From Mycobacterium sp. shizuoka-1 (lineage in GTDB: Bacteria; Actinomycetota; Actinomycetes; Mycobacteriales; Mycobacteriaceae), in the NCBI RefSeq assembly GCF_002723835.1, contig NZ_BEWG01000041.1:1-35832 (forward strand): a stretch of DNA of 35,832 nt. Direction: 5' to 3'. The notes beneath the pieces are model-generated. The model saw nothing but the letters and a program-made list of their open reading frames with translations. It made no database searches and had not been told where the DNA came from. Position 1 is the stretch's first letter; each line of letters opens with the position of its first letter. Both the position numbers and the translations under genes were made by a program. This document shows positions 15,708 to 24,951 of this stretch, piece by piece.

Positions 15708-15758
15708 GTTCAGTGGTCGTCCAGTCGCGGTCAAGTGCGCCGACATACCGTCGCCACC
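15708..15758 (+). promoter_or_regulatory. SARP-type repeat promoter of the hydrolase at 15759, leaderless
   Basis: GTTCA (15708-15712), GTCCA (15719-15723) and GTCAA (15730-15734) are exactly 11 bases apart, then 11 bases, TACCGT (15746-15751), 7 bases and the ATG. The -10 hexamer is identical to that of the DJ-1 operon, and the -10 to ATG distance is identical to that of the 9823 gene. Confidence 0.7.
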
Positions 15759-16547
15759 ATGACCGATGTCGTCTTCATCCATGGGCTGTGGGTAACGCAC
15801 AGCTCCTGGCAGCCGTGGATCGACCGATTCGCCCAGGAGGGCTATCGGGCGATCGCGCCACGCTGGCCCGGCGAGGCCGAGACCCTCGCCGCCACCCGCG
15901 AAAACCCCTCCGCGCAAGCCGGATTCGGCTTGCGTCAGATCACCGATCACTTCGCGGCGATCGTCGGGCAGTTTGATACCCCGCCCATCGCGGTCGGACA
16001 CTCGTTCGGTGGTCTGATCGCCCAGCTGCTGCTCGGCCAGAACAAGCTGGCCGCCGCGGTCGCCATCAATCCTGCTCCGATCAAGGGCATCCGGGCCCTC
16101 CCGCTGACGCAGTTGCGTTCGGCGTTCCCCGTGCTGGGCAATCCCCTCAATCTCGGCCGGGCCAAGGGTTTGACCAAGGCGCAATGGCGCTACGGCTTCG
16201 GCAATGCACTGTCGGAGACGGAATCCGATGCGCTGTGGGAACAGTGGGCGATCCCGTCACCGGGCAAGCCATTGTTCGAAGTGGGGACGGCCAACTTCGC
16301 GCTGCACTCCCCCGCCACGGCCGACACCGCGAACACCGCACGCGGACCCTTGCTGATCACCGGCGGCACCGAGGATCACACGGTGCCCCTGGTGACCGCG
16401 CGGGGTGCCTACAAGAAGTACGCGAAATCGTCGGCGGTCACCGATTTTCACGAGTTCGGCGGCAGAGGTCATTCATTGATCGTCGACCACGGCTGGCCGG
16501 ACGTCGCCGACGTCGCGTTGACCTGGCTGAAGGCGCAGAACCTCTAA
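15759..16547 (+). CDS. Alpha/beta hydrolase with Ser nucleophile
   Basis: A protein of 262 residues. It has FIHGLWVTHSSW at the oxyanion hole, the elbow GHSFGG (Ser82), the acid in GGTEDHTVP and the histidine in GGRGHSLIVD. It is an esterase/lactonase-like member of a different subfamily from the Asp-type pair at 9823 and 11553. It lacks a signal peptide, so it acts in the cytosol. ATG 15759 is chosen over an upstream in-frame start at 15735 because the -10 box and repeats occupy that stretch. It follows tetR by 65 bases but has its own promoter. The substrate is unknown. Confidence 0.88.
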   Translation: MTDVVFIHGLWVTHSSWQPWIDRFAQEGYRAIAPRWPGEAETLAATRENPSAQAGFGLRQITDHFAAIVGQFDTPPIAVGHSFGGLIAQLLLGQNKLAAAVAINPAPIKGIRALPLTQLRSAFPVLGNPLNLGRAKGLTKAQWRYGFGNALSETESDALWEQWAIPSPGKPLFEVGTANFALHSPATADTANTARGPLLITGGTEDHTVPLVTARGAYKKYAKSSAVTDFHEFGGRGHSLIVDHGWPDVADVALTWLKAQNL

Positions 16548-16550
16548 CGC

Positions 16551-19130
16551 TCAGGCCGCGCGGTCGGCGTAGGTCGTGGTGCGTTGGCGCGCCGGACGGC
16601 CGATTCCCTCGGCGATCGCCACGAGTTCGGCGACGGTCTTGGCCGATCCGTACTCCGACCCGGCCATCCGGGAGATGGTCTCTTCCATCAACGTCCCGCC
16701 CAGGTCGTTGGCCCCGCCGTTGAGCATCACCTGGGTCCGCTCGACACCGAGCTTGACCCAGCTGGTCTGAATCTGGGAAATCCTGCCGTGCAGCATGATT
16801 CGGGCCAGTGCATGTACCGCGCGGTTATCCCGGTGAGTGGGTCCGGGCCGCGACGCCCCGGCGAGGTACAGCGGTGAGGACTGGTGCACGAACGGCAGCG
16901 GAACGAACTCGGTGAATCCGCCGGTGCGGTCCTGGATGCCGCGCAGCACGTTGAGGTGCCCGACCCAGTGCCGCGGGGTGTCGACATGGCCGTACATCAT
17001 CGTCGAACTCGACCGCAGCCCGACCTCGTGAGCCGTGCTGACGATCTCCACCCACATCGAGGTGGGCAGTTTGCCCTTGGTCAGCACCCAACGCACCTCG
17101 TCGTCGAGAATCTCGGCCGCCGTGCCGGGGATGGTGTCCAGGCCGGCTTCCCGCAGCCCGGTCAGCCATTCCCGAATGCTCAAGCCGCTCTTGGTGACTC
17201 CGTTGGCGATCTCCATCGGCGAGAAGGCGTGCACATGCATCGAGGGCACCCGGGCCTTGACCGCGCGAACCAGGTCGGCGTACCCGGTGACCGGCAATTC
17301 CGGGTCGATACCGCCCTGCATACACACTTCGGTCGCACCGGCGACGTGGGCCTCCCAGGCGCGGTCGGCCACCTCCTGGGTGGACAAAGAATAGGCGTCG
17401 GCGTCGCCCTTGCGCTGGGCGAAAGCGCAGAATCGGCAGCCGGTGTAGCAGATGTTGGTGAAGTTGATGTTGCGGTTCACCACGAAGGTGACGTCGTCAC
17501 CGACCACCTCGCGCCGCAGCGAGTCGGCAAGGGCGGTCACCGCTTCCAGCGCCGGCCCGTCGGCGGTGGCCAGCGCCAGGTATTCGTCGTCGGTGCAGCC
17601 GCCGGGGTCGCGCTCCGCGGAGCGAAGTGCCGACATCACGTCGGTATCGATGCGTTCAGGAGCGCGGGCGGCCAACTGCTCCACCGTGTCACGGATCGAC
17701 TCCCAGTCCCCGAACGCACTTCCCAGATCGCTGCGGGTCTCGGTGCGCCGCCCCTCGGAATCGATCGCGGCGTGCAAGTCGGTGCGCCCCAACGATTCAC
17801 TGGCTTCGTCGGGCTCCTGCCAGGGCCGGCCGGCCGGATTCACGTCGAGTGCGAAGCCGGTGTCGGGGTCGGCCAGCGCCGCGACGTGGCCGGCCACCCG
17901 CGGATCGATCCAGGCCGCACCGGCCTGCACATAGCGCGGCTGGGCGGTCAACCGCGCGACGAGGTCGAAGCCACCTTCGGCGGTCACCGCCGACAGCTCG
18001 TCCAGCGCGGGCCACGGCCGCTCGGGGTTGACGTGATCGGGCGTCAGCGGCGACACCCCGCCCCAATCGTCGACTCCGGCACCGAGCAGTGCCAGACACT
18101 CCGCGCGGGACACCAGGTTCGGCGGCGCCTGGATCCGCATGCCGGGGCCCAGGACCAGCCGTGCAGTGGCCACCGTCGCGACGAAATCATCGAACGCGGT
18201 GTCCGGCGCGCCCGCCATCGCGGTGTGGTCCTTGGCGCGGAAGTTCTGCACGATGACTTCCTGGATGTGGCCGAACTCCTTGTGCAGCCGCCGGATCGCG
18301 TGCAGGGTGTCGGCCCGCTCGGCCAGGTTCTCCCCGATGCCGACCAGCAGCCCGGTCGTGAACGGGATCGACAGCCGGCCCGCGTCGGTCAGGGTGCGCA
18401 AACGCACCTCGGGATCCTTGTCGGGGCTGCCGTAGTGCGCCGCGCCCTTGGTCTCGAACAGCCGGCGCGACGTGGTCTCCAGCATCATGCCCATCGACGG
18501 CGCGACCGGCTTGAGCCGGGACAGCTCGGCCCAGCTCATCACGCCCGGGTTCAGGTGCGGCAGCAGACCGGTCTCCTCCAGCACCCGGATCGCCATGGCC
18601 CGCACATAGTCCAGCGTCGAGGAGTAGCCCCGCTCGTCGAGCCACTGGCTCGCCTCGGGCCAGCGCGCCTCCGGCCGGTCACCGAGGGTGAACAGGGCCT
18701 CTTTGCAGCCGAGTTCGGCGCCGCGGCGGGCGATGTCGAGAATCTCGTCGGGCTCCAGGTACATCCCGCGCCCTTCGGCGCGCAGCTTGCCGGGCACCGT
18801 GACGAACGTGCAGTAGTGGCAGGTGTCGCGGCACAGATGCGTCACCGGGATGAACACCTTGGGCGAGTAGGTCACCGGCAGCCGCCCGTGGGGCCCGCGC
18901 CGGCCGGCCGATTCCAGGCCGGCGTCGCGCACGCGGGCGGCACTGGCGCACAAGTCGGCCAGGTCCTCGCCGCGGGCGGTCATCGCGATCGCCGCCTCGT
19001 CCACGTTGAGGGCCACTCCGTCCCGGGCACGGCGCAGGACCCGTCTCATCGCGGCAGGCGACGGAGCTTCAGACCGCGGCGGGACGACCGGTGTAGGGAG
19101 CGGGCTGTTGGGCTGCGAGTTCAGGGCCAC
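16551..19130 (-). CDS. fbiC: FO synthase, bifunctional CofG/CofH (F420 biosynthesis)
   Basis: A fused radical SAM enzyme of 859 residues that makes 7,8-didemethyl-8-hydroxy-5-deazariboflavin (FO), the F420 chromophore, from tyrosine and 5-amino-6-ribitylaminouracil. It has two 4Fe-4S/SAM motifs: CRDTCHYC (C100, C104, C107) in the N-terminal CofG half and CYTGCRFC (C561, C565, C568) in the C-terminal CofH half. Both halves look complete, including the C-terminal [13 protein letters not shown] motif. Length matches M. tuberculosis FbiC. The start is GTG 19130. Its stop lies four bases from the convergent hydrolase stop. F420 serves many mycobacterial reductases, but nothing here ties it to the neighbouring hydrolases. 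Confidence 0.97.
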   Translation of the reverse strand: MALNSQPNSPLPTPVVPPRSEAPSPAAMRRVLRRARDGVALNVDEAAIAMTARGEDLADLCASAARVRDAGLESAGRRGPHGRLPVTYSPKVFIPVTHLCRDTCHYCTFVTVPGKLRAEGRGMYLEPDEILDIARRGAELGCKEALFTLGDRPEARWPEASQWLDERGYSSTLDYVRAMAIRVLEETGLLPHLNPGVMSWAELSRLKPVAPSMGMMLETTSRRLFETKGAAHYGSPDKDPEVRLRTLTDAGRLSIPFTTGLLVGIGENLAERADTLHAIRRLHKEFGHIQEVIVQNFRAKDHTAMAGAPDTAFDDFVATVATARLVLGPGMRIQAPPNLVSRAECLALLGAGVDDWGGVSPLTPDHVNPERPWPALDELSAVTAEGGFDLVARLTAQPRYVQAGAAWIDPRVAGHVAALADPDTGFALDVNPAGRPWQEPDEASESLGRTDLHAAIDSEGRRTETRSDLGSAFGDWESIRDTVEQLAARAPERIDTDVMSALRSAERDPGGCTDDEYLALATADGPALEAVTALADSLRREVVGDDVTFVVNRNINFTNICYTGCRFCAFAQRKGDADAYSLSTQEVADRAWEAHVAGATEVCMQGGIDPELPVTGYADLVRAVKARVPSMHVHAFSPMEIANGVTKSGLSIREWLTGLREAGLDTIPGTAAEILDDEVRWVLTKGKLPTSMWVEIVSTAHEVGLRSSSTMMYGHVDTPRHWVGHLNVLRGIQDRTGGFTEFVPLPFVHQSSPLYLAGASRPGPTHRDNRAVHALARIMLHGRISQIQTSWVKLGVERTQVMLNGGANDLGGTLMEETISRMAGSEYGSAKTVAELVAIAEGIGRPARQRTTTYADRAA

Positions 19131-19290
19131 TCCCGGGTAACCGTCGACAGCTGGGAAATCATTCCGCGCGTCTCACACCAAACTCGGGTGACGGACATGG
19201 TCCACACAGTAGTACCCCTGACGCACGGCGCGACCCGGTGTCTCAACGGCCGCCGACGATCACAGAAACATCCCAACACGGCAAAGAAAT

Positions 19291-19321
19291 TTGTCCGAGC
19301 TGCCGGTCGGCACCGTAGATT
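19291..19321 (+). promoter_or_regulatory. Weak promoter candidate for the gene at 19359
   Basis: TTGTCC (19291-19296) and TAGATT (19316-19321) resemble -35 and -10 elements, but the 19-base spacer is long. The leader would be about 30 bases and contains AGGGGG (19346-19351) seven bases before the ATG. The rest of the 228-base divergent region with fbiC shows nothing firm. Confidence 0.3.
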
Positions 19322-19358
19322 GTCATTATTAGCTGTAATCCAAGCAGGGGGTTCTTCC

Positions 19359-20315
19359 ATGTCCGTGTCCACCCGTTCCTATCTGACTGCGGGTGCGGCG
19401 GCGATGCTCGTCGGAGCCATGGCGATCGCCCCGGTGCAGCCATCGACTCCGACGCCGACCACCGCGGCCGCCGTGCGCCTGTCGGCAGCGGTGCAGCCGC
19501 TGGTCAACCAGGTCGACACGGCTGCGGCAGTGCTGGGCCAGACCGCTCCGGCCCCCGCTGTCCAGCAACCAACGGCCAAGGCCGCGGCACAGGCCGACAA
19601 CAGCGCCTCCAACGCCATCGACGCGGCCTATGGGGTCATCAGATACTGGGCGAACTACTTGTCGCTGGAACTCGGCCCGTGGCTGCTGGGCTGGATCCCC
19701 TTCGGCTACCTCATCAGCGATCAGATCTATATCTGGTACCCGAACTTCACGCTGCCGGTGATGGACAGCTTCGTGTATGACTTCCTCGACCCGGTCGTCA
19801 ACGACTTCTGGAACCCGACGGTGTGGGCCAACGGCCTGACCGCGATCGCGAACACCGCGCGGATCGGGCTCAACACCGTGGTCCAACAGGAGGTCGCGTA
19901 CTTCTGGAGCCTGGCCTGGTTCCCGATCCCGCTGCCGCCACTGCCGCCGCTGCCGTTCGCGGCGACCAGGGTTCCGGCGGCCGCGGCCAAGAGCGAGTCG
20001 ACCGCCGAACAGACGTCGACCGTCAAGGGTTCGGGCACCGGACATTCCGCACGTCCGCAGGTGGCCAAGCAGTCCTCCGATACGGCCGATGCCACGCCCG
20101 ACACGACAGTCGTCGACGCCACCGATGGCGCCGCGACACCCAGCGCCGTGACCCCGTCGGCAGCCTCGAAGACCACCAAGGCCGGCGCCGACGCGGCGAG
20201 CGGTAAGAGCGGTTCGGCCAAGGCTGCCGACGGTGACACCGGTAAGAAGCGCTCCACCGCCGGTTCGGCACGCAAGCACGGTCCGAAAGCGGACAAGGCC
20301 GGCTCGGGCGACTAG
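19359..20315 (+). CDS. Secreted mycobacterial protein with low-complexity Ala/Ser/Thr/Lys tail, unknown function
   Basis: A protein of 318 residues. The N-terminal hydrophobic segment (about 7-26) looks like a signal peptide. The middle (about 85-205) is rich in aromatics and helices (YWANYLSLELGPWLLGW, WYPNFTLPVMDSFVYDF) and ends in a Pro-Leu run. From about 206 to the end it is a disordered tail of Ala, Ser, Thr, Lys and Asp ending KKRSTAGSARK-like. I know similar unassigned proteins from non-tuberculous mycobacteria but cannot name a function. The layout is similar to the proteins at 24952 and 26056. The frame is open far upstream over fbiC, but ATG 19359 with its ribosome binding site is the sensible start. 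Confidence 0.8.
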   Translation: MSVSTRSYLTAGAAAMLVGAMAIAPVQPSTPTPTTAAAVRLSAAVQPLVNQVDTAAAVLGQTAPAPAVQQPTAKAAAQADNSASNAIDAAYGVIRYWANYLSLELGPWLLGWIPFGYLISDQIYIWYPNFTLPVMDSFVYDFLDPVVNDFWNPTVWANGLTAIANTARIGLNTVVQQEVAYFWSLAWFPIPLPPLPPLPFAATRVPAAAAKSESTAEQTSTVKGSGTGHSARPQVAKQSSDTADATPDTTVVDATDGAATPSAVTPSAASKTTKAGADAASGKSGSAKAADGDTGKKRSTAGSARKHGPKADKAGSGD

Positions 20316-20719
20316 CTGTCTGAACCCGGACGGTTGCGCCGCCACAGAAACCAGGCCGGCGGTGCGCTGCCCAGCGCCAGAAACACCAGCACGGAGTAGC
20401 CCATCACCCCGGGCCCGCCGAACACGACGTCACCGCCGGGCCCACCGAGGGTCAACACCGCGACGGTGGCCAGCCACGTCAACAGGGGCAACGCGGTGAG
20501 CCGGGCGGAGTCCGTCCAGTGCGCGGCCGCCCACACCAGCGCCAGATTCAACAGGCCGCTCACGAGAGCGCTGATCGGGAACGGCACCGGCCCCAGATAG
20601 AACGGCAGAAGCAGCGCGCCGGCGACCGCCGAGAGGACGCCATCCACCGCCAGCAGAGTCAGCACCACGCTGCGGATCGCCGGGTCGGTAGCCCCCGGGT
20701 CCTGTCGTCGCTGCGCCAA
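20312..20719 (-). CDS. Conserved four-helix membrane protein (Rv1171-like)
   Basis: A protein of 135 residues with four hydrophobic helices at about 17-40, 47-67, 75-92 and 103-118 and a basic C-terminus. It has no catalytic motif. It follows mshB by six bases on the same strand, as Rv1171 follows mshB in M. tuberculosis, so the two are probably one operon. The start is TTG 20719; no strong ribosome binding site is seen and translation may be coupled to mshB. Its tail overlaps the convergent gene at 20315 by four bases. Function unknown. Confidence 0.8.
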   Translation of the reverse strand: MAQRRQDPGATDPAIRSVVLTLLAVDGVLSAVAGALLLPFYLGPVPFPISALVSGLLNLALVWAAAHWTDSARLTALPLLTWLATVAVLTLGGPGGDVVFGGPGVMGYSVLVFLALGSAPPAWFLWRRNRPGSDS

Positions 20720-20725
20720 CCCGGC

Positions 20726-21592
20726 CTACCGTCCGAAGCCGAGACCGCCCAAAAGGTCGGTCTCCCAACCACGCTCGTCGGTCGGGCCCGCGACTCCCTC
20801 GACCAGCACATAGTGTTCGGCGGCCAACACGGGCAGGACGAGCTTGTTGGACAGCGTGAAGGCTCGCCGGGTCGGCCCGACGAGCATCTGGGTGGCGTGC
20901 GCGGCGATGGCGTCCACCTTGGCCGCCACGTGTTCGGGCGCCTCGACGACGGCGGTGATCTTGTCGTCGGTGAAGCCGAACACCACGTCGGCGGGTGGGC
21001 GGATCCAGTCCGCCAGCACATCGGAGTCCGACAGCGCGTTCACGCCGTCGCGAAAAGCGGTGGCGCCGATGACTCCCCAATAGAACTTGGGCACCCGCCA
21101 GGACGCGGCCGCCACGGCGGCGGTGGTGACGCGGTGGGTCTGGATGTGGTCCGGGTGGCCGTAGCCGCCGTCGGGATCGTAGGTGGCCACCACGTGGGGG
21201 CGCAGTTCGTCGATGATGGCGGCCAGCAGTCCGGCCGCTTCGTCGACATCGGCGTCGACGAACTTGGGGTGGCTGCGGTCAGGGGTGCCGGGCATGCCCG
21301 AGTCGCGCCAGCGGCCGGCCCCGCCCAGGAACCTCGGTCCGGGCACGCCCAGGTGCTGCAGGGCGGTCGTCAGTTCGCCGATGCGATAGCCACCGAGCTG
21401 GTCGGCCCGGTCAACGGCCAGCCCCAGCCAGCGATCGTCGATGATCTCGCCCTCTTCGCCCAGAGTGCAGGTGACGACGGTGACCTCGGCGCCCTGCTGC
21501 ACGTAGCGGGCGATGGTGACGCCGTTGTTCATCGTCTCGTCGTCGGGGTGGGCGTGCACGAACAACAACCGCGGAGTCTCCTGCGAAGCCAC
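20726..21592 (-). CDS. mshB: N-acetyl-1-D-myo-inositol-2-amino-2-deoxy-alpha-D-glucopyranoside deacetylase (mycothiol synthesis)
   Basis: A zinc deacetylase of 288 residues of the LmbE/PIG-L family that removes the acetyl group from GlcNAc-Ins in mycothiol synthesis. The metal motif HAHPDDE is at 13-19 (H15 and D18 ligands, D17 general base). The third ligand is in GGYGHPDH (H150), and the MshB-type C-terminus [15 protein letters not shown] is present. GTG 21592 is preferred: TAGGG lies eight bases upstream, while in-frame GTG 21601 has no room for one. It is divergent from the ClC gene with 40 bases between and coupled to the Rv1171-like gene. Confidence 0.95.
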   Translation of the reverse strand: MASQETPRLLFVHAHPDDETMNNGVTIARYVQQGAEVTVVTCTLGEEGEIIDDRWLGLAVDRADQLGGYRIGELTTALQHLGVPGPRFLGGAGRWRDSGMPGTPDRSHPKFVDADVDEAAGLLAAIIDELRPHVVATYDPDGGYGHPDHIQTHRVTTAAVAAASWRVPKFYWGVIGATAFRDGVNALSDSDVLADWIRPPADVVFGFTDDKITAVVEAPEHVAAKVDAIAAHATQMLVGPTRRAFTLSNKLVLPVLAAEHYVLVEGVAGPTDERGWETDLLGGLGFGR

Positions 21593-21620
21593 GTGGGTCA
21601 CCCTACCGGGGTCGGTGACA

Positions 21621-21633
21621 TAGATTCGGCCCG
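21621..21633 (+). promoter_or_regulatory. Putative -10 and leaderless start of the ClC gene
   Basis: TAGATT (21621-21626) ends six bases before GTG 21633, and there is no ribosome binding site. This is the leaderless layout common in mycobacteria. The promoter overlaps the mshB start region. Confidence 0.5.
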
Positions 21634-22874
21634 TGAAGCGGCGCGACCTGGAGTTCGGCTGCGCGGTCATGGCGATCGGCCTGCTGGCCGGGCTCGCCGG
21701 CGCCGCGACGACGGTGGTGCTGCACGCGGTCGAGCACCTCACCTATCACTACAGCTTCGGGACGCTGCTGGACGGAGTCACCGGCTCGAGCCCGGTGCGG
21801 CGGGCCGTGGGCCCGATGATCGGCGGCGCCCTGGCCGGGCTGGGCTGGTGGCTGTTGCGCCGACGGATGCGGGTGCCCTCGCTGACCGATGCCATCAGCG
21901 CGCCCGGTCCGTTGCCCCGGCTGGCGTTGTCGCTGGACGCCGGGCTGCAGGTCCTGCTGGTCGGCGCGGGCGCGTCGCTGGGCCGCGAGGGCGCGCCGCG
22001 GCAATTCGCCGCAGCGCTGGGCGATCTGGGCACCTCGCGGTGGGCACTGACCGCGCACGATCGGCGCATCCTGCTCGGCTGCGCGGCCGGCGCCGGTCTG
22101 GCCGCGGTCTACAGCGTTCCGATGGGTGGCGCGCTGTTCGCGATCCAGATCGTCGTCCGTAGCTGGGGCCTGCGAACGGTCGGGACAGCGCTGATCACCT
22201 CCGCCCTCGCGGTGGCGGTCGCCGCCCCGGTCACCCACCTCGAGGTGCCCCTGCACTGGCCCGACCCGGATCTCTCCTACCTGCTGACGGGCCTCGCGGT
22301 CCTGCTCTCCCCCCTGGCGCTGGCAGTGGGCAGAGGGTTCAACCGGCTGATGGAATACGCCAAAGCGCACAAGGTGGGCGACTCCTGGCTGCTGATCCCG
22401 GCGATCGCCGGAGCCGGGCTGCTGGTCGGAGTGTCGTCCCACTGGTGGCCCGAACTTCCGGGCAACGGCAAGAGCGTGCTGACCGTCAGCGTCGGCAGCG
22501 GTCTGACCCTCGCCTCGGCCGCGGTGATCCTGCTGCTCAAGCCGCTGCTGACGGCGCTGTTCCTGCGCGCAGGCGCCGTCGGCGGCATGCTCACCCCGGC
22601 GCTGGCCACCGGTGCCGCCCTGGGTTCACTGGTCGCGGTCGCGATCAACACCTGGACACCGCTGACGGTCAGCGTCCCGGCCGTGTCACTGGCCTGCGCC
22701 GCCGGGGTGCTGGCCATCACCCAGGGCGCGCCCGCGTGGGCCGCACTGTTCGTCTGGGAGCTGGCCCGCCCACCCTGGTGGCTGTTGATCGTGTTCGCCG
22801 CCGCGGCCACGGCCGCCCACCTGCTCGACGGTCGGCTCAACCAGCGGGCGACCGGTCGCCGCACACCCCGCTGA
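21633..22874 (+). CDS. ClC-family chloride channel or exchanger
   Basis: A protein of 413 residues with ten or more hydrophobic helices. ClC signatures are SLGREG (115-120, gating glutamate E119), [19 protein letters not shown] (about 150-168), PELPGNGKS (272-280) and AVGGMLTP (314-321). The canonical GSGIP ion-site motif is not clear, and the proline expected after GREG is replaced by Ala-Pro. The position of the internal proton glutamate of CLC-ec1 (in FIIEEM) reads FAIQIV here, so it may not be a classical H+/Cl- exchanger. It ends two bases before a convergent small gene. Ion selectivity cannot be told from sequence. Confidence 0.85.
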   Translation: MKRRDLEFGCAVMAIGLLAGLAGAATTVVLHAVEHLTYHYSFGTLLDGVTGSSPVRRAVGPMIGGALAGLGWWLLRRRMRVPSLTDAISAPGPLPRLALSLDAGLQVLLVGAGASLGREGAPRQFAAALGDLGTSRWALTAHDRRILLGCAAGAGLAAVYSVPMGGALFAIQIVVRSWGLRTVGTALITSALAVAVAAPVTHLEVPLHWPDPDLSYLLTGLAVLLSPLALAVGRGFNRLMEYAKAHKVGDSWLLIPAIAGAGLLVGVSSHWWPELPGNGKSVLTVSVGSGLTLASAAVILLLKPLLTALFLRAGAVGGMLTPALATGAALGSLVAVAINTWTPLTVSVPAVSLACAAGVLAITQGAPAWAALFVWELARPPWWLLIVFAAAATAAHLLDGRLNQRATGRRTPR

Positions 22875-22876
22875 GA

Positions 22877-23350
22877 TCAGCTGCACAAGTCGGCGACCTG
22901 CTTGCGGTCGAAGTCGCCCTCGGCCTGCCGCGCCGCCTGCCGGGGATCGCTGGCGTGCACGCCGGCCAGTGCGTTCATCCCGATGTCCTGCAGGGAGCGG
23001 GCGAAGGCCCGGATCGCGTCGGCGAGTTGCGTCGGGGTGTCGGCATCGAGCTGGCGCAACAGATAGTCACCGGCGCCGACCAGTGCCAGGCTCGCATCGG
23101 CGGACCCTAGATCGTTGCGTGTCTGCATGGTGGTCACCATGTGGAAGGCGGTGCACGCGCGGACCTTCGGGTCGCCGGGCAGCCCGGCGCTCTCGGCGCC
23201 GCCGGCCGAATCCGACACCAGCGCCCAGATCGACACGCCGAGCGCGAGCACCGCCAACGGAAAAGCCAATGGCGCCAGGCGATGCCAAATTGTCGGCACG
23301 GTAAGCGTTGGCGCATAACCAAGTTCGGCGCCTTCGCCATCTGCCATCAC
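22877..23350 (-). CDS. Membrane-anchored small protein, unknown function
   Basis: A protein of 157 residues (or 156 from the second Met at 23347). It has a short cytosolic N-terminus, one membrane helix at about 28-46 and an outside domain of about 110 residues. Two cysteines outside (C66 in VRACTAF and C156 near the end) could form a disulfide. The pattern ACTAFHMVTTMQTRND with a C-terminal ADLC recurs in mycobacterial single-pass proteins of unknown role that I cannot name. It is convergent with the ClC gene. No operon partner. Confidence 0.7.
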   Translation of the reverse strand: MMADGEGAELGYAPTLTVPTIWHRLAPLAFPLAVLALGVSIWALVSDSAGGAESAGLPGDPKVRACTAFHMVTTMQTRNDLGSADASLALVGAGDYLLRQLDADTPTQLADAIRAFARSLQDIGMNALAGVHASDPRQAARQAEGDFDRKQVADLCS

Positions 23351-23623
23351 CTGACCATATCGGCGCCGACCGCGCCGCGTGCGGCGATTTCCGCGTTTTC
23401 GCTACCGTAAATCCCAGCGCATCAACATATCTGGGCCTCGTCGCGCGCGGTAAGAGGATTGCCAGTTTCGAAAATCGACAGTCACCAGCGACGACGGACA
23501 ACTCATCACGATCGGCCTATTTCCGATCACTGCCCGCCATTTTTGGCACACGGATCTTTGCGGCAAGCAAACGTTCGGGTGACGGCCACTGACAACCGCC
23601 GCGGTATCGGGTACAAGGACGTG

Positions 23624-24697
23624 GTGGGAAATTCGCCGCTTGCGCCGAACAATGGGTCCTCGCTTCACCAGGCAATGGCTCGCCGCCTGCACCGGCGTTC
23701 GATCGCCACCGGTGAGATCAGCCTGCCCGCGGTGCCGGCCATGCTCGAGGACTACGTGACCATGTGCGCCGGGCTCTTCGCGAGCCTAGGCCGCGGATTC
23801 ACCGACGAGCAGCTGGACCATCTGCGCGCGATCCTGCGCGACCAGCTCGACGAGGCGTTCACCGCGTCGCCCCGCTCGGAGATCGTGATCTCCTACGAGG
23901 CCCCGGTGGGCACCGTGCTGAACTATCACGTGAAGAGCCGCTGGTGGTCGGTCGAGGGCGCCTACGAGAACTGGATCGCCACCCGCGAGCCACCGCTGTT
24001 CGGCTCCGAGCCCGACGCGCGGGTGTGGGCGCTGGCCGGCGCGGCGGCCGATCCCGGCGCGTTCCCGATCCTCGACCTGGGTGCAGGCACCGGCCGCAAT
24101 GCGCTCGCGCTGGCCCGGCGCGGCCACCCCGTCGACGTGGTCGAGATGACGGCATCGTTCGCCGACAGCATCGGTGCCGCAGCCCTGGCGGAGTCGCTGA
24201 ATGTGCGGGTGCTCGTGCGCGACATCTTCGCCACCCTGGCCGACCTGCGCCGCGACTACCAGCTGATCGTGTTGTCCGAAGTGGTATCGGACTTCCGCTC
24301 GGCCGACCAGTTGCGCGGGGTGTTCGACCTCGCCGCACAGTGCCTGGCACCCGGTGGCCGGCTGGTGTTCAACGCGTTCGTCGCCCATCGTGACTACCCG
24401 CCCGACGACGCGGCCCTTCAGCTGGGCCAACAGTGCTACACCAGCATCTTCACCCAACCGCAGATGGCCGAAGCGCTGGCCGGGCTCCCGCTGCGACTGG
24501 TGTCCGACGAGTCGGTGTACGACTACGAGAAGGAGCATCTGCCGCCGCAGGCGTGGCCTCCCACCAGCTGGTATGCCGAGTGGGTCAGCGGCCAGGACGT
24601 CTTCGACGTGCCGCGTGGCGAGCGTCCCATCGAGATGCGGTGGCTGGTCTACCAGAAGCCCGCTACGGCGGCCCCGGGCGAGGTACCCTCTTCGTGA
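23624..24697 (+). CDS. Class I SAM-dependent methyltransferase
   Basis: About 357 residues. An N-terminal helical region of about 140 residues precedes a Rossmann methyltransferase domain. The SAM motif I is LDLGAGTGRN (about 150-159), with an acidic end of strand 2 (VDVVEMT), VLVRDIF as motif II/III and CLAPGGRLVFNAF as the post-motif strand. The methylated substrate cannot be predicted. The start is uncertain: GTG 23624 has AAGGA four bases upstream, GTG 23579 is in frame, and the frame is open to 23459. It has no close operon partner, with 254 bases following. The 23351-23623 stretch upstream is AT-richer than average and shows no other gene. Confidence 0.8.
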   Translation: MGNSPLAPNNGSSLHQAMARRLHRRSIATGEISLPAVPAMLEDYVTMCAGLFASLGRGFTDEQLDHLRAILRDQLDEAFTASPRSEIVISYEAPVGTVLNYHVKSRWWSVEGAYENWIATREPPLFGSEPDARVWALAGAAADPGAFPILDLGAGTGRNALALARRGHPVDVVEMTASFADSIGAAALAESLNVRVLVRDIFATLADLRRDYQLIVLSEVVSDFRSADQLRGVFDLAAQCLAPGGRLVFNAFVAHRDYPPDDAALQLGQQCYTSIFTQPQMAEALAGLPLRLVSDESVYDYEKEHLPPQAWPPTSWYAEWVSGQDVFDVPRGERPIEMRWLVYQKPATAAPGEVPSS

Positions 24698-24717
24698 CGC
24701 CCGTCACAGCACCGCTG

Positions 24718-24753
24718 ACCGGCCGCCGCCGACATCGAAGTTAGCCGGTTTTT
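24718..24753 (+). terminator. Intrinsic-like terminator after the methyltransferase gene
   Basis: ACCGGC (24718-24723) pairs with GCCGGT (24744-24749) around a 20-base loop and is followed by TTTT (24750-24753). The stem is short and the loop long, so strength is uncertain. Confidence 0.4.
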
Positions 24754-24766
24754 GCGTGCGGGAATA

Positions 24767-24785
24767 CCCTCAGGCGGGCTTCAGG
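24767..24785. repeat. Extra TCAGG direct repeat pair
   Basis: CCCTCAGG (24767-24774) and GCTTCAGG (24778-24785) form a pair with the same 11-base period as the promoter repeats at 24867 and 25996. No -10 box follows it. It lies 100 bases before the promoter-proximal set and could be an upstream accessory site or chance. Confidence 0.35.
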
Positions 24786-24835
24786 TGGCCGATCGGGCGG
24801 ATTGACTTGGCCCGCAAGGCTTTTCTTCAGTGACG

Positions 24836-24854
24836 GCGGCGGGGCCACCGCCGC
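24836..24854. terminator. GC-rich hairpin upstream of the 24952 gene
   Basis: GCGGCGG (24836-24842) pairs with CCGCCGC (24848-24854) around GGCCA, with no T tract. It may block readthrough toward the next promoter. Confidence 0.35.
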
Positions 24855-24866
24855 GAATGGCAAAAA

Positions 24867-24913
24867 TTCTCAGGAAGAGTCTTTAGCCTTATCAGGCTCC
24901 TCTCAGGTATCGT
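24867..24913 (+). promoter_or_regulatory. TCTCAGG repeat promoter of the 24952 gene (MprA-box-like)
   Basis: TTCTCAGG (24867-24874), TTATCAGG (24889-24896) and CTCTCAGG (24900-24907) lie at offsets 0, 22 and 33, a period of 11. The last abuts TATCGT (24908-24913), a TANNNT -10 box. 8-bp repeats with 3-bp spacers recall the mycobacterial response regulator MprA; that link is from memory. The leader would be about 32 bases with GGAGGGAG before the ATG. Confidence 0.6.
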
Positions 24914-24951
24914 TCTCGGTGAGCCATGCCGGATAAGCGGAGGGAGACGGC

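Noticed and set aside
16884..20315. 1,143-codon open frame running through fbiC on the opposite strand
   Set aside because: Only the part from ATG 19359 is a gene. The upstream part is antisense to fbiC, which has clear radical SAM motifs, and reads as Arg/Gly/His-rich shadow.
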